Source: CAYVUV01 sp964455095 (GTDB lineage: Bacteria > Desulfobacterota > Binatia > HRBIN30 > CADEER01). Taken from it: 64,000 bases of DNA. Positions 8,504 through 16,169 of this stretch are shown in pieces. The notes beneath the pieces are model-generated. The model was given only the letters and a program-made list of their open reading frames with translations. It had not been told where the DNA came from and made no database searches. The stretch is taken from contig CAYVUV010000322.1 of the NCBI GenBank assembly GCA_964455095.1, positions 1 through 64,000 on the forward strand, in the 5' to 3' direction. Position numbers and translations under genes: made by a program. Position 1 is the stretch's first letter. Each line of letters starts with the position of its first letter.

Positions 8504-9820
8504 CTATTTCGGCTCGTCGGCGCGCGCCACGGGCTCGTCGCCGGTGGCGTCGCCGATCTGGACCTTGGTGCCCGGCACGAGCCGCAGCTGCCCTTCGGTG
8601 ACCACCTGGTCACCGGCCTGCAGGCCTTGCTCGACCACGATCAGCCCGCCGCTGGTGCGCCCGCCGACGACCGGGCGGGTGGCGACGGTGCCGTCGGGCT
8701 GCACGACGAACACGTATTGCCCCTGTTGGCCGGTTTGAATGGATTCGGCGGGAATCACGATCGCACCGCGCTGCACCGAGAGCGTCAGCGCGACCTCGAT
8801 GAACTGCCCGGGCCACAGCGCCTCGTCCTGATTGGTGAACAGCCCCTTCATCAACACCGTGCCGGTCGTCTTGTCGACCGCGTTGTCGATGAAGCTCAGC
8901 GTGCCGTCGATCGCCTGCGTGCCGTCGGGGGGGATGAAGGCCTGGACGGTCAGCGGCTCCCCCGTCGCGTGGCTACGCACCGCGGGCAGCTCCTGCTCGG
9001 GGACGGCGAAGGCGACGTAGACGGGCTTCACCTGGTTGATGACCGCCAGCGTCGTTTCGTTCTCCTTCACGACGTTGCCTTCGTGCACGAGGATCTGCCC
9101 GACGCGGCCGTCGATCGGCGAGCGGATGGAACAGTATTGCAACTGCAGCTTGGCGTTCTCGATCGCGGCGCGGTTCGCCTTCACTTGCGCCTGCAGCGAC
9201 GCCGCCCGCGTCTGCGCCTGATCGTGCTCGTCGCGCGAGACAAAACCCTGCTGGAACAGCTTGGCGCGGCGCTCCGCTTCGACGGTGGCGTTGTCGGACT
9301 CGGCCAGATCGCGCGCCAGGTTGGCTTCGGCCTGACGCAGCGCCGCTTCGAACGGGCGTGGGTCGACCGTGAACAGCAGATCGCCGATCTTGACCTCCTG
9401 CCCCTCGCGGAAGTGCACCTGGCCGAGCTGTCCTTCCACCTGCGGCTTGATCGCGACCGTGGAGAAAGGTTCGACGTTGCCGATGACGCGGATCTGCACC
9501 GGCACGTCCGCCGCCGCCGCCGTCGCGGCGCGCACCGGCACGGCTTCTTGTCGCGCCCCGGGGGACGCCGCCGCATTGCTCTCGGTGCCCGAGGTGCAGC
9601 CGCCAAGCCACGCGAGGGCGAGGATGGGAAGAACGCGCGCTGCATTCCACGCCCATCCCCCCCTTTGGGAGACTGTCGATTCTTTCCGGAGTCCGGCTTC
9701 CCCCCTTTGGAAAAGGGAGGTTAGGGGGGATTTTTGAGATCGGATCGTTCGAGAAATCCCCCTCGATCCCCCTTTGCCAAAGGGGGAAGTCGGAGGACTG
9801 CAAACTGACATCATGTACAT
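8504..9820 (-). CDS. RND efflux periplasmic adaptor lipoprotein with repeat-derived leader
   Basis: Membrane-fusion subunit linking the RND pump to an outer-membrane channel. The mature part shows the lipoyl half-motif (VAIKPQVEGQLGQVHFREGQ), an alpha-hairpin, the second half-motif (IRSPIDGRVGQILVHEGNVV), a beta-barrel and a membrane-proximal domain ending in AKI-type residues. The lipoprotein signal is ARVLPILALAWLGGC. No ATG, GTG or TTG lies in frame between this signal and the ATGs at 9812-9820, so translation must start there, adding about 60 residues encoded by the R4 palindromic repeat before the hydrophobic segment. The ATG at 9814 overlaps the tetR stop as ATGA. The extended leader is the odd feature; the rest is ordinary. 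Confidence 0.85.
   Translation of the reverse strand: MYMMSVCSPPTSPFGKGGSRGISRTIRSQKSPLTSLFQRGEAGLRKESTVSQRGGWAWNAARVLPILALAWLGGCTSGTESNAAASPGARQEAVPVRAATAAAADVPVQIRVIGNVEPFSTVAIKPQVEGQLGQVHFREGQEVKIGDLLFTVDPRPFEAALRQAEANLARDLAESDNATVEAERRAKLFQQGFVSRDEHDQAQTRAASLQAQVKANRAAIENAKLQLQYCSIRSPIDGRVGQILVHEGNVVKENETTLAVINQVKPVYVAFAVPEQELPAVRSHATGEPLTVQAFIPPDGTQAIDGTLSFIDNAVDKTTGTVLMKGLFTNQDEALWPGQFIEVALTLSVQRGAIVIPAESIQTGQQGQYVFVVQPDGTVATRPVVGGRTSGGLIVVEQGLQAGDQVVTEGQLRLVPGTKVQIGDATGDEPVARADEPK
9691..9800. repeat. R4 palindromic element inside the efflux-adaptor 5' end
   Basis: GTCCGGCTTCCCCCCTTTGG at its left end faces a right end that reads, in reverse complement, GTCCTCCGACTTCCCCCTTT. Nested inside are CCCTTT/AAAGGG hairpins and AGGGGGGATTT facing AAATCCCCCT, around a central AT-richer segment (GAGATCGGATCGTTCGAG). 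Overall this is a fold-back of about 110 bp. Its reading frame is open on the minus strand and is translated as the adaptor's leader. Confidence 0.8.
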
Positions 9821-10476
9821 GCTCCGGTTTCGGTGCTGCGCGCGCGCCGCAAGCCCGCCGGGGTCGCGACGCCGCGCAGAAAGGTCGTGACCACGACCGC
9901 GACGGAATCGGCCAGCTGGTCTTTCGCGGTGCGGTAACGGCCGACGCCACGCAGCATGCCGAGCAGCATCTCGGTGGCCAGGTGGGCGTCGATGGGACGC
10001 AGGTGGCCGGCGGCGATCGCCTGCTCGACGGCGCGTTGAATCAGGTGCGAGATCTCCGTCCGGCGCCGCAGCCACTCGCGTGTTTCCGGGTCGTCCGGCT
10101 TGTCCTCGATGCGGTGGATGAGGCCGAAGAAGAAGCGCTGGTCCCAGACGTAGGCGAGGATGCAGTGGGCGATACGCTCGATCTTGCACACGGGATCGTC
10201 GGGGGCGTCGACCGCCGCCTGCAAGCGGTCGCGCAGGCGCTCCAGGCCGTCGAACATGACCGCCAGGTACAGCGCCCGCTTGCTGGGGAAGTAGCGATAG
10301 ACGGTGCCCTTGGCGACGCCGCAAACCCGCGCCACGTCGTCCATCAGCATCTCGTGGTAGTCGCAGCGGCTGAAGATCCGCTCCGCGGCGGCGAGGATCT
10401 TGTCGCGCAAGCCCGCGGTCGGCGGACGGCCGCGCAGCGGCGCGCGCGCCAGGGCTGGTGGTGGGATGGTCTGCAT
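9811..10476 (-). CDS. TetR/AcrR-family transcriptional repressor of the RND operon
   Basis: A 221-residue one-component regulator. The N-terminal helix-turn-helix is clear: ILAAAERIFSRCDYHEMLMDDVARVCGVAKGTVYRYFPSK (residues about 27-66) matches the TetR DNA-binding domain with its GVAKGTVYRYF recognition helix. The C-terminal region is a helical ligand-binding domain that cannot be assigned a ligand. It is the first gene of the TetR-adaptor-pump operon; its stop overlaps an adaptor start codon (ATGA). A palindrome lies 7 to 20 bases before its ATG, so it probably represses itself and the pump and is released by an exported compound. Confidence 0.9.
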   Translation of the reverse strand: MQTIPPPALARAPLRGRPPTAGLRDKILAAAERIFSRCDYHEMLMDDVARVCGVAKGTVYRYFPSKRALYLAVMFDGLERLRDRLQAAVDAPDDPVCKIERIAHCILAYVWDQRFFFGLIHRIEDKPDDPETREWLRRRTEISHLIQRAVEQAIAAGHLRPIDAHLATEMLLGMLRGVGRYRTAKDQLADSVAVVVTTFLRGVATPAGLRRARSTETGACT

Positions 10477-10482
10477 TTCAAT

Positions 10483-10496
10483 ACTGACTGGTCAGT
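10483..10496. promoter_or_regulatory. Probable TetR operator
   Basis: ACTGAC-TG-GTCAGT is a perfect 6-bp inverted repeat with a 2-bp centre, just upstream of the tetR ATG. TGAC...GTCA half-sites of this kind are usual for AcrR/TetR-type repressors placed at their own promoter. Binding by the adjacent repressor is inferred from position. Confidence 0.65.
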
Positions 10497-10692
10497 TCAA
10501 TAAATACCCCTTGCGCCGCGGTGGGGCAACGGGGGGGTGCGTCGAAGCCCGGCGCGCGAGTGCTCCGGTTGACGTTCGGGCACCTGATCGGGCAAGACTC
10601 GGCCGCCTCGTTTCAAAGAGGCGCGACGTTTCGTTTGACCGCGGCGCCGGGGTGGAAGTCGTACCGTGGCGCATCAACGAGGAGGGGCAGAG

Positions 10693-11634
10693 ATGGCGAA
10701 GCTGAAGGTGAGCAAGACGCAGGCAAAGACTGCACAGGCGATCGTCAATGTCTTCGAGACCGGACGCGTGCAGGGCGACTACGGGCAGGTGACGGTGCTC
10801 AAGGGCGACACCGGGCATCTCACCTACGGCCGCGCGCAGACGACGCTGAGCAGCGGCAACCTGGCGCTCCTCATTCGCGGCTACTGCCAGGCCGAGGGGC
10901 AGCTCGCCGACGCGCTGTTGCCGTTCCTGCCGGCGTTCGATCGGTGCGACGTGAGCCTGGACCAGAACACCGCCGTCAAGGACCTGTTGCGGCAAGCCGG
11001 CAGCGATCCGATCATGCAGCAGGTGCAAGACGCCTTCTTCGACCGCGTCTATTGGACGCCCGCCATGCTCTCGGCGGAGGCGCTCGAGCTCACCCGTCCG
11101 CTGAGCGCCGCGGTCGTCTACGACAGTCACATCCACGGTTCATTCGGCCGCATCCGCGACCGCGTCGTCGGCGAGATCGGCAGGCCCGCCGACGCCGGCG
11201 AGCGCGAATGGGTGACCCGCTATGTGACGACGCGGCGCGACTGGCTGGCGACGCACAACAACACGCTGCTGCACAACACCGTCTACCGCATGGACACCTT
11301 CAAGAAGCTGATCGGGCAGGGCAAGTGGAGCCTCGAGCTGCCGCTGGTGGCGCACGGCGTGACGATCACCCAGGCCGCACTCGGGGCGACGGACACCGCC
11401 CCGGCCATGGCGTCGGCGCAGGATCCGAGTGAGCGCCTGCTGCGGCTCACGACGCCGCTGATGAAGGGCAACGACGTCAAGCGCGTGCAGCGCGCGCTGG
11501 GCTTCGTCGGCGATGCGGTCGACGGCAGCTTCGGTCCGGACACCGATCTCGCCGTGCGGCAGTTCCAGGCCGGCCGCGGCATGGCGATCGACGGCAAGGT
11601 GGGCCCGGCGACGCGCGCGGCGTTGGGACTCTAG
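10693..11634 (+). CDS. GH46-like chitosanase with C-terminal peptidoglycan-binding domain
   Basis: Predicted to cleave chitosan or a related amino-sugar polymer. Residues about 8-240 have a lysozyme-like chitosanase pattern: IVNVFETG carrying the presumed acid Glu, then 17 residues later the Asp of KGDTGHLTYGRAQTTL, close to the E22/D40 spacing of GH46 enzymes; QDAFFDRVYW and AAVVYDSHIHGSF are further matches. Residues about 250-313 form a PG_binding_1 repeat (LMKGNDVKRVQRALGF ... VDGSFGPDTDLAVRQFQ). The start at 10693 is preceded by GGAGGGG; no signal peptide is visible, so the export route is unclear. It is a monocistronic plus-strand gene, 196 bp from the tetR operator. Family call is good, substrate less so. 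Confidence 0.7.
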   Translation: MAKLKVSKTQAKTAQAIVNVFETGRVQGDYGQVTVLKGDTGHLTYGRAQTTLSSGNLALLIRGYCQAEGQLADALLPFLPAFDRCDVSLDQNTAVKDLLRQAGSDPIMQQVQDAFFDRVYWTPAMLSAEALELTRPLSAAVVYDSHIHGSFGRIRDRVVGEIGRPADAGEREWVTRYVTTRRDWLATHNNTLLHNTVYRMDTFKKLIGQGKWSLELPLVAHGVTITQAALGATDTAPAMASAQDPSERLLRLTTPLMKGNDVKRVQRALGFVGDAVDGSFGPDTDLAVRQFQAGRGMAIDGKVGPATRAALGL

Positions 11635-11648
11635 GCAGCATATTCTGC

Positions 11649-11703
11649 CCGAGAGATTCGAGCCCTCTCCCGGATGGGAGAGGGTTGGGTGAGGGGGATC
11701 TGA
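11649..11703. repeat. R1-family hairpin with tail
   Basis: The copy reads GAGAGATTCGAGCCCTCTCC then GGATGGGAGAGGGTTGGGTG then AGGGGGATCTGACA. It matches the copy at 2948-2990 almost base for base in the hairpin and tail, and both copies share a preceding CGAGATYYCGGGCCC/GAGATTCGAGCCC segment. It starts 15 bp after the chitosanase stop. Confidence 0.8.
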
Positions 11704-11726
11704 CACTCTTCAACCTCTGTGCTCCT

Positions 11727-11794
11727 GGGAGGGCGACGCTCCCGCGGAGCCGTCTGGAACATTGAGCACGGCTCGGCAGGAGCCTCGCCCTCCC
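11727..11794. repeat. R8 inverted repeat (GGGAGGGCGAGGCTCC type)
   Basis: Arms 11727-11753 and 11768-11794 are 27 bp each and match in 24 positions as an inverted repeat around a 14-base loop. Each arm reads approximately GGGAGGGCGACGCTCCCGCG followed by GAGCCGT. Only one copy is seen in the window. Confidence 0.75.
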
Positions 11795-11907
11795 GTTCGG
11801 AGAAAATCGATAGACTGAACCGGAAGAGGAAACCGGATCTTCCTTGACCGCCGCACGCGGCTGCGTGGTAGGGTGACGTCGTTCACGCTCGCGGCCAAGG
11901 GGGGGAG

Positions 11908-14900
11908 ATGCAGCGACGAGGGCCGTCCGTATTGCTCATGCTCGCAGCGCTGGGCGCCGATCTGTTGGTGGCCTGTCGCGCCTCGGCCCTGCCCGCCGCA
12001 CCGCCGCTGTACTTCGTTGCGCCGACGCCAGGCGACGGCGCCCTGTTCACCGGCGGCACGGTAACCGTCAAGCTCGACGCGAGCTGTTCCTTCAATCCCG
12101 CCACGCTGGCCGTGAGCCTCAACGGTGTGGCGATTCCCGCCAGCGCCTTCCTGCCGTTCTCCGCCTGCACCGCAGGACGAATGACGTCGCAAACGGCGAC
12201 CGCCGCCGTGGCGCTGCCGAACGGCAACATCGCCAGCGGGCCGAGCGCGATCACGGTCGGCGGCTCGGCGACCTTTTCGGGCACCGGCAGCGGCTCGGCG
12301 CTGGAATGGAACTTCGACGGCGGCGCGGCGCCGTCGACCGGCTCGTCGGTAGCGCCGACGTTCAACGCCGCCGGCCGCTTCACGGTGCGGCTGCGCGCGA
12401 CGGCCGCGCAGGCGTTGGCTGCATCGGGCATGGACGGCGGCAACCTGGTCAGCGCAGCGCGCACCTTTCGCGCCGGCGATCCGTCACCCGCCACGCACAA
12501 TCTGGCCGTGGTCATGCCGCCCGAAGTCGACTTCCGCAATTTCGAGTCCAGCCAGGTGCACCCGCTCGCCTTGTCCGCCACCGGCGCCGAGCTGTACGCG
12601 GTCAACACGCCCGAAGGCCGTCTGGCGATCTTCGCCGTTGCAGCAGGTGGCGGGTTGAGCTTTGCCGGCGACGTGCCGGTCGGCGTCGATCCCGTCAGCT
12701 TGGCGGTGCGGCCCGGCACCAATGAAGTCTGGGTGGTGAACCACCTGTCCGACACCGTCAGCGTCGTCGACGCGGCGAGCCGCGCCCCGCTGGCGACGAT
12801 CGCGGTCGGCGACGAGCCGACGGACATCGCCTTCGCCAGCGGGCGCGCCTTCGTGACGCTGGCCGGCAACCAGGACCGCGTCAAGGTCTTCAACGCCTCG
12901 ACGCGCGCGCTGGTCGCCACGCTCGATCTGCTCGGCGACGATCCGCGCGCGCTGGCCGTCAACGCGAGCGGCACCGAGGTCTATGCCGTGGCCATGCAGT
13001 CGGGCAATCGCACCACCATCGTCTCGGAGTTCATCGTCCCCAACGCCGGCGGCCCGCCGCCACCGAGCCCGGCGCGCGCGCCGGGTCTGGGCACGGCGCC
13101 CGATGTGGGGCTGATCGTCAAGTTCAACCCGGCCAACGGCCGTTGGGAAGACGAAGTCGGCGGCAACTGGTCGAGCGCGATCACGTATACGCTGCCGGAT
13201 CAGGACATCTTTGCCATCGACGCCGACGCGGCGACGCCGATCGTGCTGCGCACCTTGAGCGGCGTCGGCACGACGCTGTTCGACGTCGCCGTGCACCCCA
13301 CCACGGGGCAGCTCTGGGTGCCGAACACCGACGCGCGCAACCTGGTGCGCTTCGAGCCCAACCTGCGCGGCCATCTGGTCGCGACGCGCGTTGCGCGCGT
13401 GAACGCCGTCAGCGGCGCGACGACGCAGGTCGACCTCAACCCGCACATCTCCTATGCGGTCACGCCCGGGCCGCCGGCCGAGATCGCCGCCAGCCTCTCG
13501 CAACCGGGTGGCGGCGTGTTTCGCTCCGACGGTTCCGCCTACTACCTGACGGCGTTCGGCTCCGGAAAAGTCGCTGTGCTCGATGGTGCGACGGGCGCGG
13601 TGACGGCGCGCGTCAATGTCGGCGGTGGGCCGAGCGGTGTGGCGTTGAACGAAACCGATGGCCGCCTCTACGTGCTGAGCCGCTTCGACAACGCCATCGC
13701 CAGCCTCGATACGGCGACCAACACGGTCGTCGACAACATCGGCGTGGCCGGCCCGGCGGCGTTCGATCCCAGCCCCGACGTCATCAAGATCGGCCGGCCG
13801 TTCCTGTACGATGCGCAGCTCACCTCCGGGCACGGCGACATCGCCTGCGCGACGTGCCACACGTTCGGCGACTTCGACGGACTGGCCTGGGACCTCGGCG
13901 ATCCGCAGGGCGCGTTCGTGCCCTACAGCACGGCGCCGTGGGTAAACTTCGCGCCGATCCCCGCCGACTTTACCGGCTTCGATCCGATGAAGGGTCCGAT
14001 GGTGACGCAGACGCTGCGCGGCCTGGAGGGCATCGAGCCGTTTCACTGGCGCGGCGACCGGCAGAACTTCCAGCACTTCAACCAGGCCTTCGTCGGCCTG
14101 CTCGGCCGCGGCAACCAGCTCGCGAGCGAGGACATGGACGCCTACGCCGACTTCATCATGACCGTGCACTACCCGCCCAACCCGTTCCGCAACGTCGACG
14201 ACACCATGCCGGCGTCGATCGCGATCCCGTCCAAGGCCGGCGGCGGTGCGACGACGACGGGCAACCCGACGAGCGGCGCCATCACCTTCGCCACTTCGAC
14301 GGTCGACGGGCCGTTCACTTGCCAGACCTGCCACACGCTGCCGACCGGGACGTCGACCAATCTCATCGGCAGCACGGGACTGCTCAGTCAGGACATCAAG
14401 GTCGCGCAGGTGCGCAACATGTACGAGAAGGTCGGATTCAGTCCCATTCGCACCAACCCTCTGGGCGGCAACGTCACCAACATCGGCCTGTCGGCGCAGA
14501 AGAGCGGCTTCGGCTTTCTGCACGACGGCATCGTCAGCCTCACCGAGTTTCTCGCCGTCTCGGCGTTCAACATGAACGACACGCAGGAGCGCAACGTCTT
14601 CGCGTTCCTGCTCGCCTTCCCGACCGACACCGTGCCGGCCATCGGCAGCCAGGTTACCGTGACCGCGGCGACCAAGGGCAACGCGGCGCTGGCAACGGCT
14701 ATCGCAACGCTGATCGCGCAGGCCGAGGCGGGCAAATGCGACGTCATCGCCAAGGGCGTGCTCGGCGGCGCGGCGAAAGGGTTCGCCTACGACCCCGCCA
14801 CCAACCTGCTGGCGCCCGATTCCGCTGCCGAGCCCGCGCTGGCCGAGAGCGCCCTGCGCGCCGCGCTGGCCGGCAGCGACGTGCTCACCTATACCGGCGT

Positions 14901-15027
14901 ACCGCTGGGCGCCGCCACTCGCCTCGGCATCGACCGCGACCGCGACGGCTTCCTCGACCGCACCGAGCTCGCCTTCGGCACCGACGCGGCCAACCCCAAC
15001 AGCAACCCGTGGCAGTGGGTGGAGTAG
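11908..15027 (+). CDS. Secreted YVTN beta-propeller / di-heme cytochrome c fusion
   Basis: A 1039-residue exported protein. After a signal peptide (about residues 1-28) come an Ig/PKD-like region (to about 190) with LEWNFDGGAAPSTGSS, and a propeller (about 210-620) with YVTN-type repeats such as VSLAVRPGTNEVWVVNHLSDTVSVVD and GVALNETDGRLYVLSRFDNAI. The C-terminal third is a MauG/CCP-like di-heme domain: CATCH at residues 647-651 and CQTCH at 805-809 bind haem c, and GPMVTQTLRGLEGIEPFHWRG is the conserved segment between them. The tail RDRDGFLDRTELAFGTD is a calcium-loop motif often ending such proteins. Likely a periplasmic or surface redox enzyme; its electron donor and substrate are unknown. 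Haem c attachment needs a Ccm system not seen here. Confidence 0.85.
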   Translation: MQRRGPSVLLMLAALGADLLVACRASALPAAPPLYFVAPTPGDGALFTGGTVTVKLDASCSFNPATLAVSLNGVAIPASAFLPFSACTAGRMTSQTATAAVALPNGNIASGPSAITVGGSATFSGTGSGSALEWNFDGGAAPSTGSSVAPTFNAAGRFTVRLRATAAQALAASGMDGGNLVSAARTFRAGDPSPATHNLAVVMPPEVDFRNFESSQVHPLALSATGAELYAVNTPEGRLAIFAVAAGGGLSFAGDVPVGVDPVSLAVRPGTNEVWVVNHLSDTVSVVDAASRAPLATIAVGDEPTDIAFASGRAFVTLAGNQDRVKVFNASTRALVATLDLLGDDPRALAVNASGTEVYAVAMQSGNRTTIVSEFIVPNAGGPPPPSPARAPGLGTAPDVGLIVKFNPANGRWEDEVGGNWSSAITYTLPDQDIFAIDADAATPIVLRTLSGVGTTLFDVAVHPTTGQLWVPNTDARNLVRFEPNLRGHLVATRVARVNAVSGATTQVDLNPHISYAVTPGPPAEIAASLSQPGGGVFRSDGSAYYLTAFGSGKVAVLDGATGAVTARVNVGGGPSGVALNETDGRLYVLSRFDNAIASLDTATNTVVDNIGVAGPAAFDPSPDVIKIGRPFLYDAQLTSGHGDIACATCHTFGDFDGLAWDLGDPQGAFVPYSTAPWVNFAPIPADFTGFDPMKGPMVTQTLRGLEGIEPFHWRGDRQNFQHFNQAFVGLLGRGNQLASEDMDAYADFIMTVHYPPNPFRNVDDTMPASIAIPSKAGGGATTTGNPTSGAITFATSTVDGPFTCQTCHTLPTGTSTNLIGSTGLLSQDIKVAQVRNMYEKVGFSPIRTNPLGGNVTNIGLSAQKSGFGFLHDGIVSLTEFLAVSAFNMNDTQERNVFAFLLAFPTDTVPAIGSQVTVTAATKGNAALATAIATLIAQAEAGKCDVIAKGVLGGAAKGFAYDPATNLLAPDSAAEPALAESALRAALAGSDVLTYTGVPLGAATRLGIDRDRDGFLDRTELAFGTDAANPNSNPWQWVE

Positions 15028-15077
15028 GTGGCTAGCCGGCGACCAGCGTTGCGGACGAAAAGGTCGAAGCCACGTCG

Positions 15078-15171
15078 AATCACCCCCGCCTCGATCCTCC
15101 CCCGTCGAGGGGGAGGAAGCCGGAACTCTGAAGCCTTCCCCCCTTGCGGGGGAAGGTTTGGATGGGGGGTG
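15078..15171. repeat. R2-family element, two-hairpin copy
   Basis: The element contains CACCCCCGCCTCGATCC, a hairpin at 15096-15116 (CCTCCCCC/GGGGGAGG), the spacer AAGCCGGAACTCTGAAG, a second hairpin at 15134-15156 (CCTTCCCCC/GGGGGAAGG) and TTTGGATGGGGGG. The reverse complement of the same string, with one extra hairpin module, is at 24776-24908. It lies in the convergent gap between the cytochrome and SGNH genes. Confidence 0.85.
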
Positions 15172-15228
15172 TAGAGATGGTCGCGAAGCGCACTCTACTG
15201 TCCCATTTCTCTCAGGGCGGAAAAGGGT

Positions 15229-16152
15229 TTACAGCGCGTCGCGCAGCTCCCTCACCAGGGTTTCCGCCATCAGTTGGTACCCGCGCGCGGTGGGGTGGTG
15301 GTCGGGGAAGAGCAGGGCAGGGCACGGCTCGGACGGGCACGCCGGGGTGAATGCCGCGGCAGCGTCGACGAGGCGGGCCTGGGTTTCACCGGCGACCTGC
15401 ACGATGGCTTCGTTGGCGTCGCCGTAGTTCCACATGCGCGACGGGTAGGTCATCAACACAGGCTCGGCGCCGAAGTTGCGGACCTGGGCGACCAGGGCGA
15501 GCAGGTTCTCCCGCAGGTGCTCGATGTGGTGCGTCTGGATGGGGCCCTTCTCGAAGCCCATCTCGAACTCGACGTCACCATAGCGGGCCTTGCCGCGGCT
15601 GCCGCCGTCGAGCTGCGGCTGGAACACGACTTCCAATCGCGCCGACGATTGCGCGCGGCGCACCATGTAGGCGAGCTGGTACACGCGCGAGTAACGTTTG
15701 ACGATCTGCAGCACGCGGGTGCCCAGATCGGGCGGCGGTGCGAGCTCGACGGGTGCGGTCCAGTAGTCGTTGGCGCCCACCATGATGATCACCAGGTTGG
15801 GGGCGAGCGTTTCCAGCATGCGCGGCAGGTCGCGCCGCAGCCGCGAGGAGTTGGTGCCGGGGTAGCCGAGGTTGAGCACCTCGATGCGCGGCGCGCCGGG
15901 TGTCTGGTTCCACAGCGCTTCGAGCTGCTGCGGATAGGCTTGCGAGCGGCTGGTCAGGTAGATGCCGTAGGTGTTCGAGTCGCCCAGACAGAGGACGCGC
16001 GCGTTGCCGGTGAGCCACGCGGTTGGCAGCGCCCGCCCCGTCGCCCGCACGTACAGCGCGCCGACCTGCAGCGCCGCTTCCAGTGCGAGCAGGGCGAAGA
16101 GCACGCCAAGCGGAATCAAACCCAGGCGGGAGAGCCAGCGCGCGCGTCGCAT
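15229..16152 (-). CDS. SGNH/GDSL-family hydrolase, membrane-anchored
   Basis: A 307-residue serine esterase/acyl-hydrolase fold protein. An N-terminal hydrophobic helix (about residues 9-31) anchors or exports it. The four SGNH blocks are visible: LCLGDSNTYG with the nucleophile Ser, LNLGYPG with the oxyanion Gly, MVGANDYW with the Asn, and FPDHHPTARGY with the catalytic Asp and His. Such proteins act on acyl or acetyl esters of lipids and glycans, for example O-acetylated polysaccharide; no specific substrate can be read. It lies 17 bp after the BtuF-like gene and is probably the last gene of a three-gene minus-strand operon. Confidence 0.85.
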   Translation of the reverse strand: MRRARWLSRLGLIPLGVLFALLALEAALQVGALYVRATGRALPTAWLTGNARVLCLGDSNTYGIYLTSRSQAYPQQLEALWNQTPGAPRIEVLNLGYPGTNSSRLRRDLPRMLETLAPNLVIIMVGANDYWTAPVELAPPPDLGTRVLQIVKRYSRVYQLAYMVRRAQSSARLEVVFQPQLDGGSRGKARYGDVEFEMGFEKGPIQTHHIEHLRENLLALVAQVRNFGAEPVLMTYPSRMWNYGDANEAIVQVAGETQARLVDAAAAFTPACPSEPCPALLFPDHHPTARGYQLMAETLVRELRDAL

Positions 16153-16169
16153 TCCTCAGAGAAGCACAA

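Larger units (their letters stand above)
11635..11907. other. Intergenic region with R1 and R8 repeats
   Basis: The 273-bp gap contains one R1 copy and one R8 inverted repeat (listed separately), then about 110 bp likely to hold the promoter of the cytochrome gene. The sequence GGGGGGAGATG immediately before position 11908 provides a strong ribosome binding site. Confidence 0.6.

Noticed and set aside
6474..8738. Long open frame on the plus strand opposite the RND pump gene
   Set aside because: It reads as His/Arg/Glu/Gly-rich low-complexity protein with no domain and covers a clear RND transporter on the other strand.
9811..10324. Extension of the efflux adaptor frame upstream across the tetR gene
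   Set aside because: The frame remains open through tetR, but that part is Arg-rich and overlaps a clear TetR protein in another frame; the adaptor start was placed at the ATGs near 9812-9820.
12484..14523. Long open frame on the minus strand opposite the cytochrome gene
   Set aside because: It is an antisense shadow produced by GC-rich codon bias. Its translation is Arg/Ala/Gly/Asp-rich with no motif, while the plus-strand frame has a signal peptide, propeller repeats and two haem sites.
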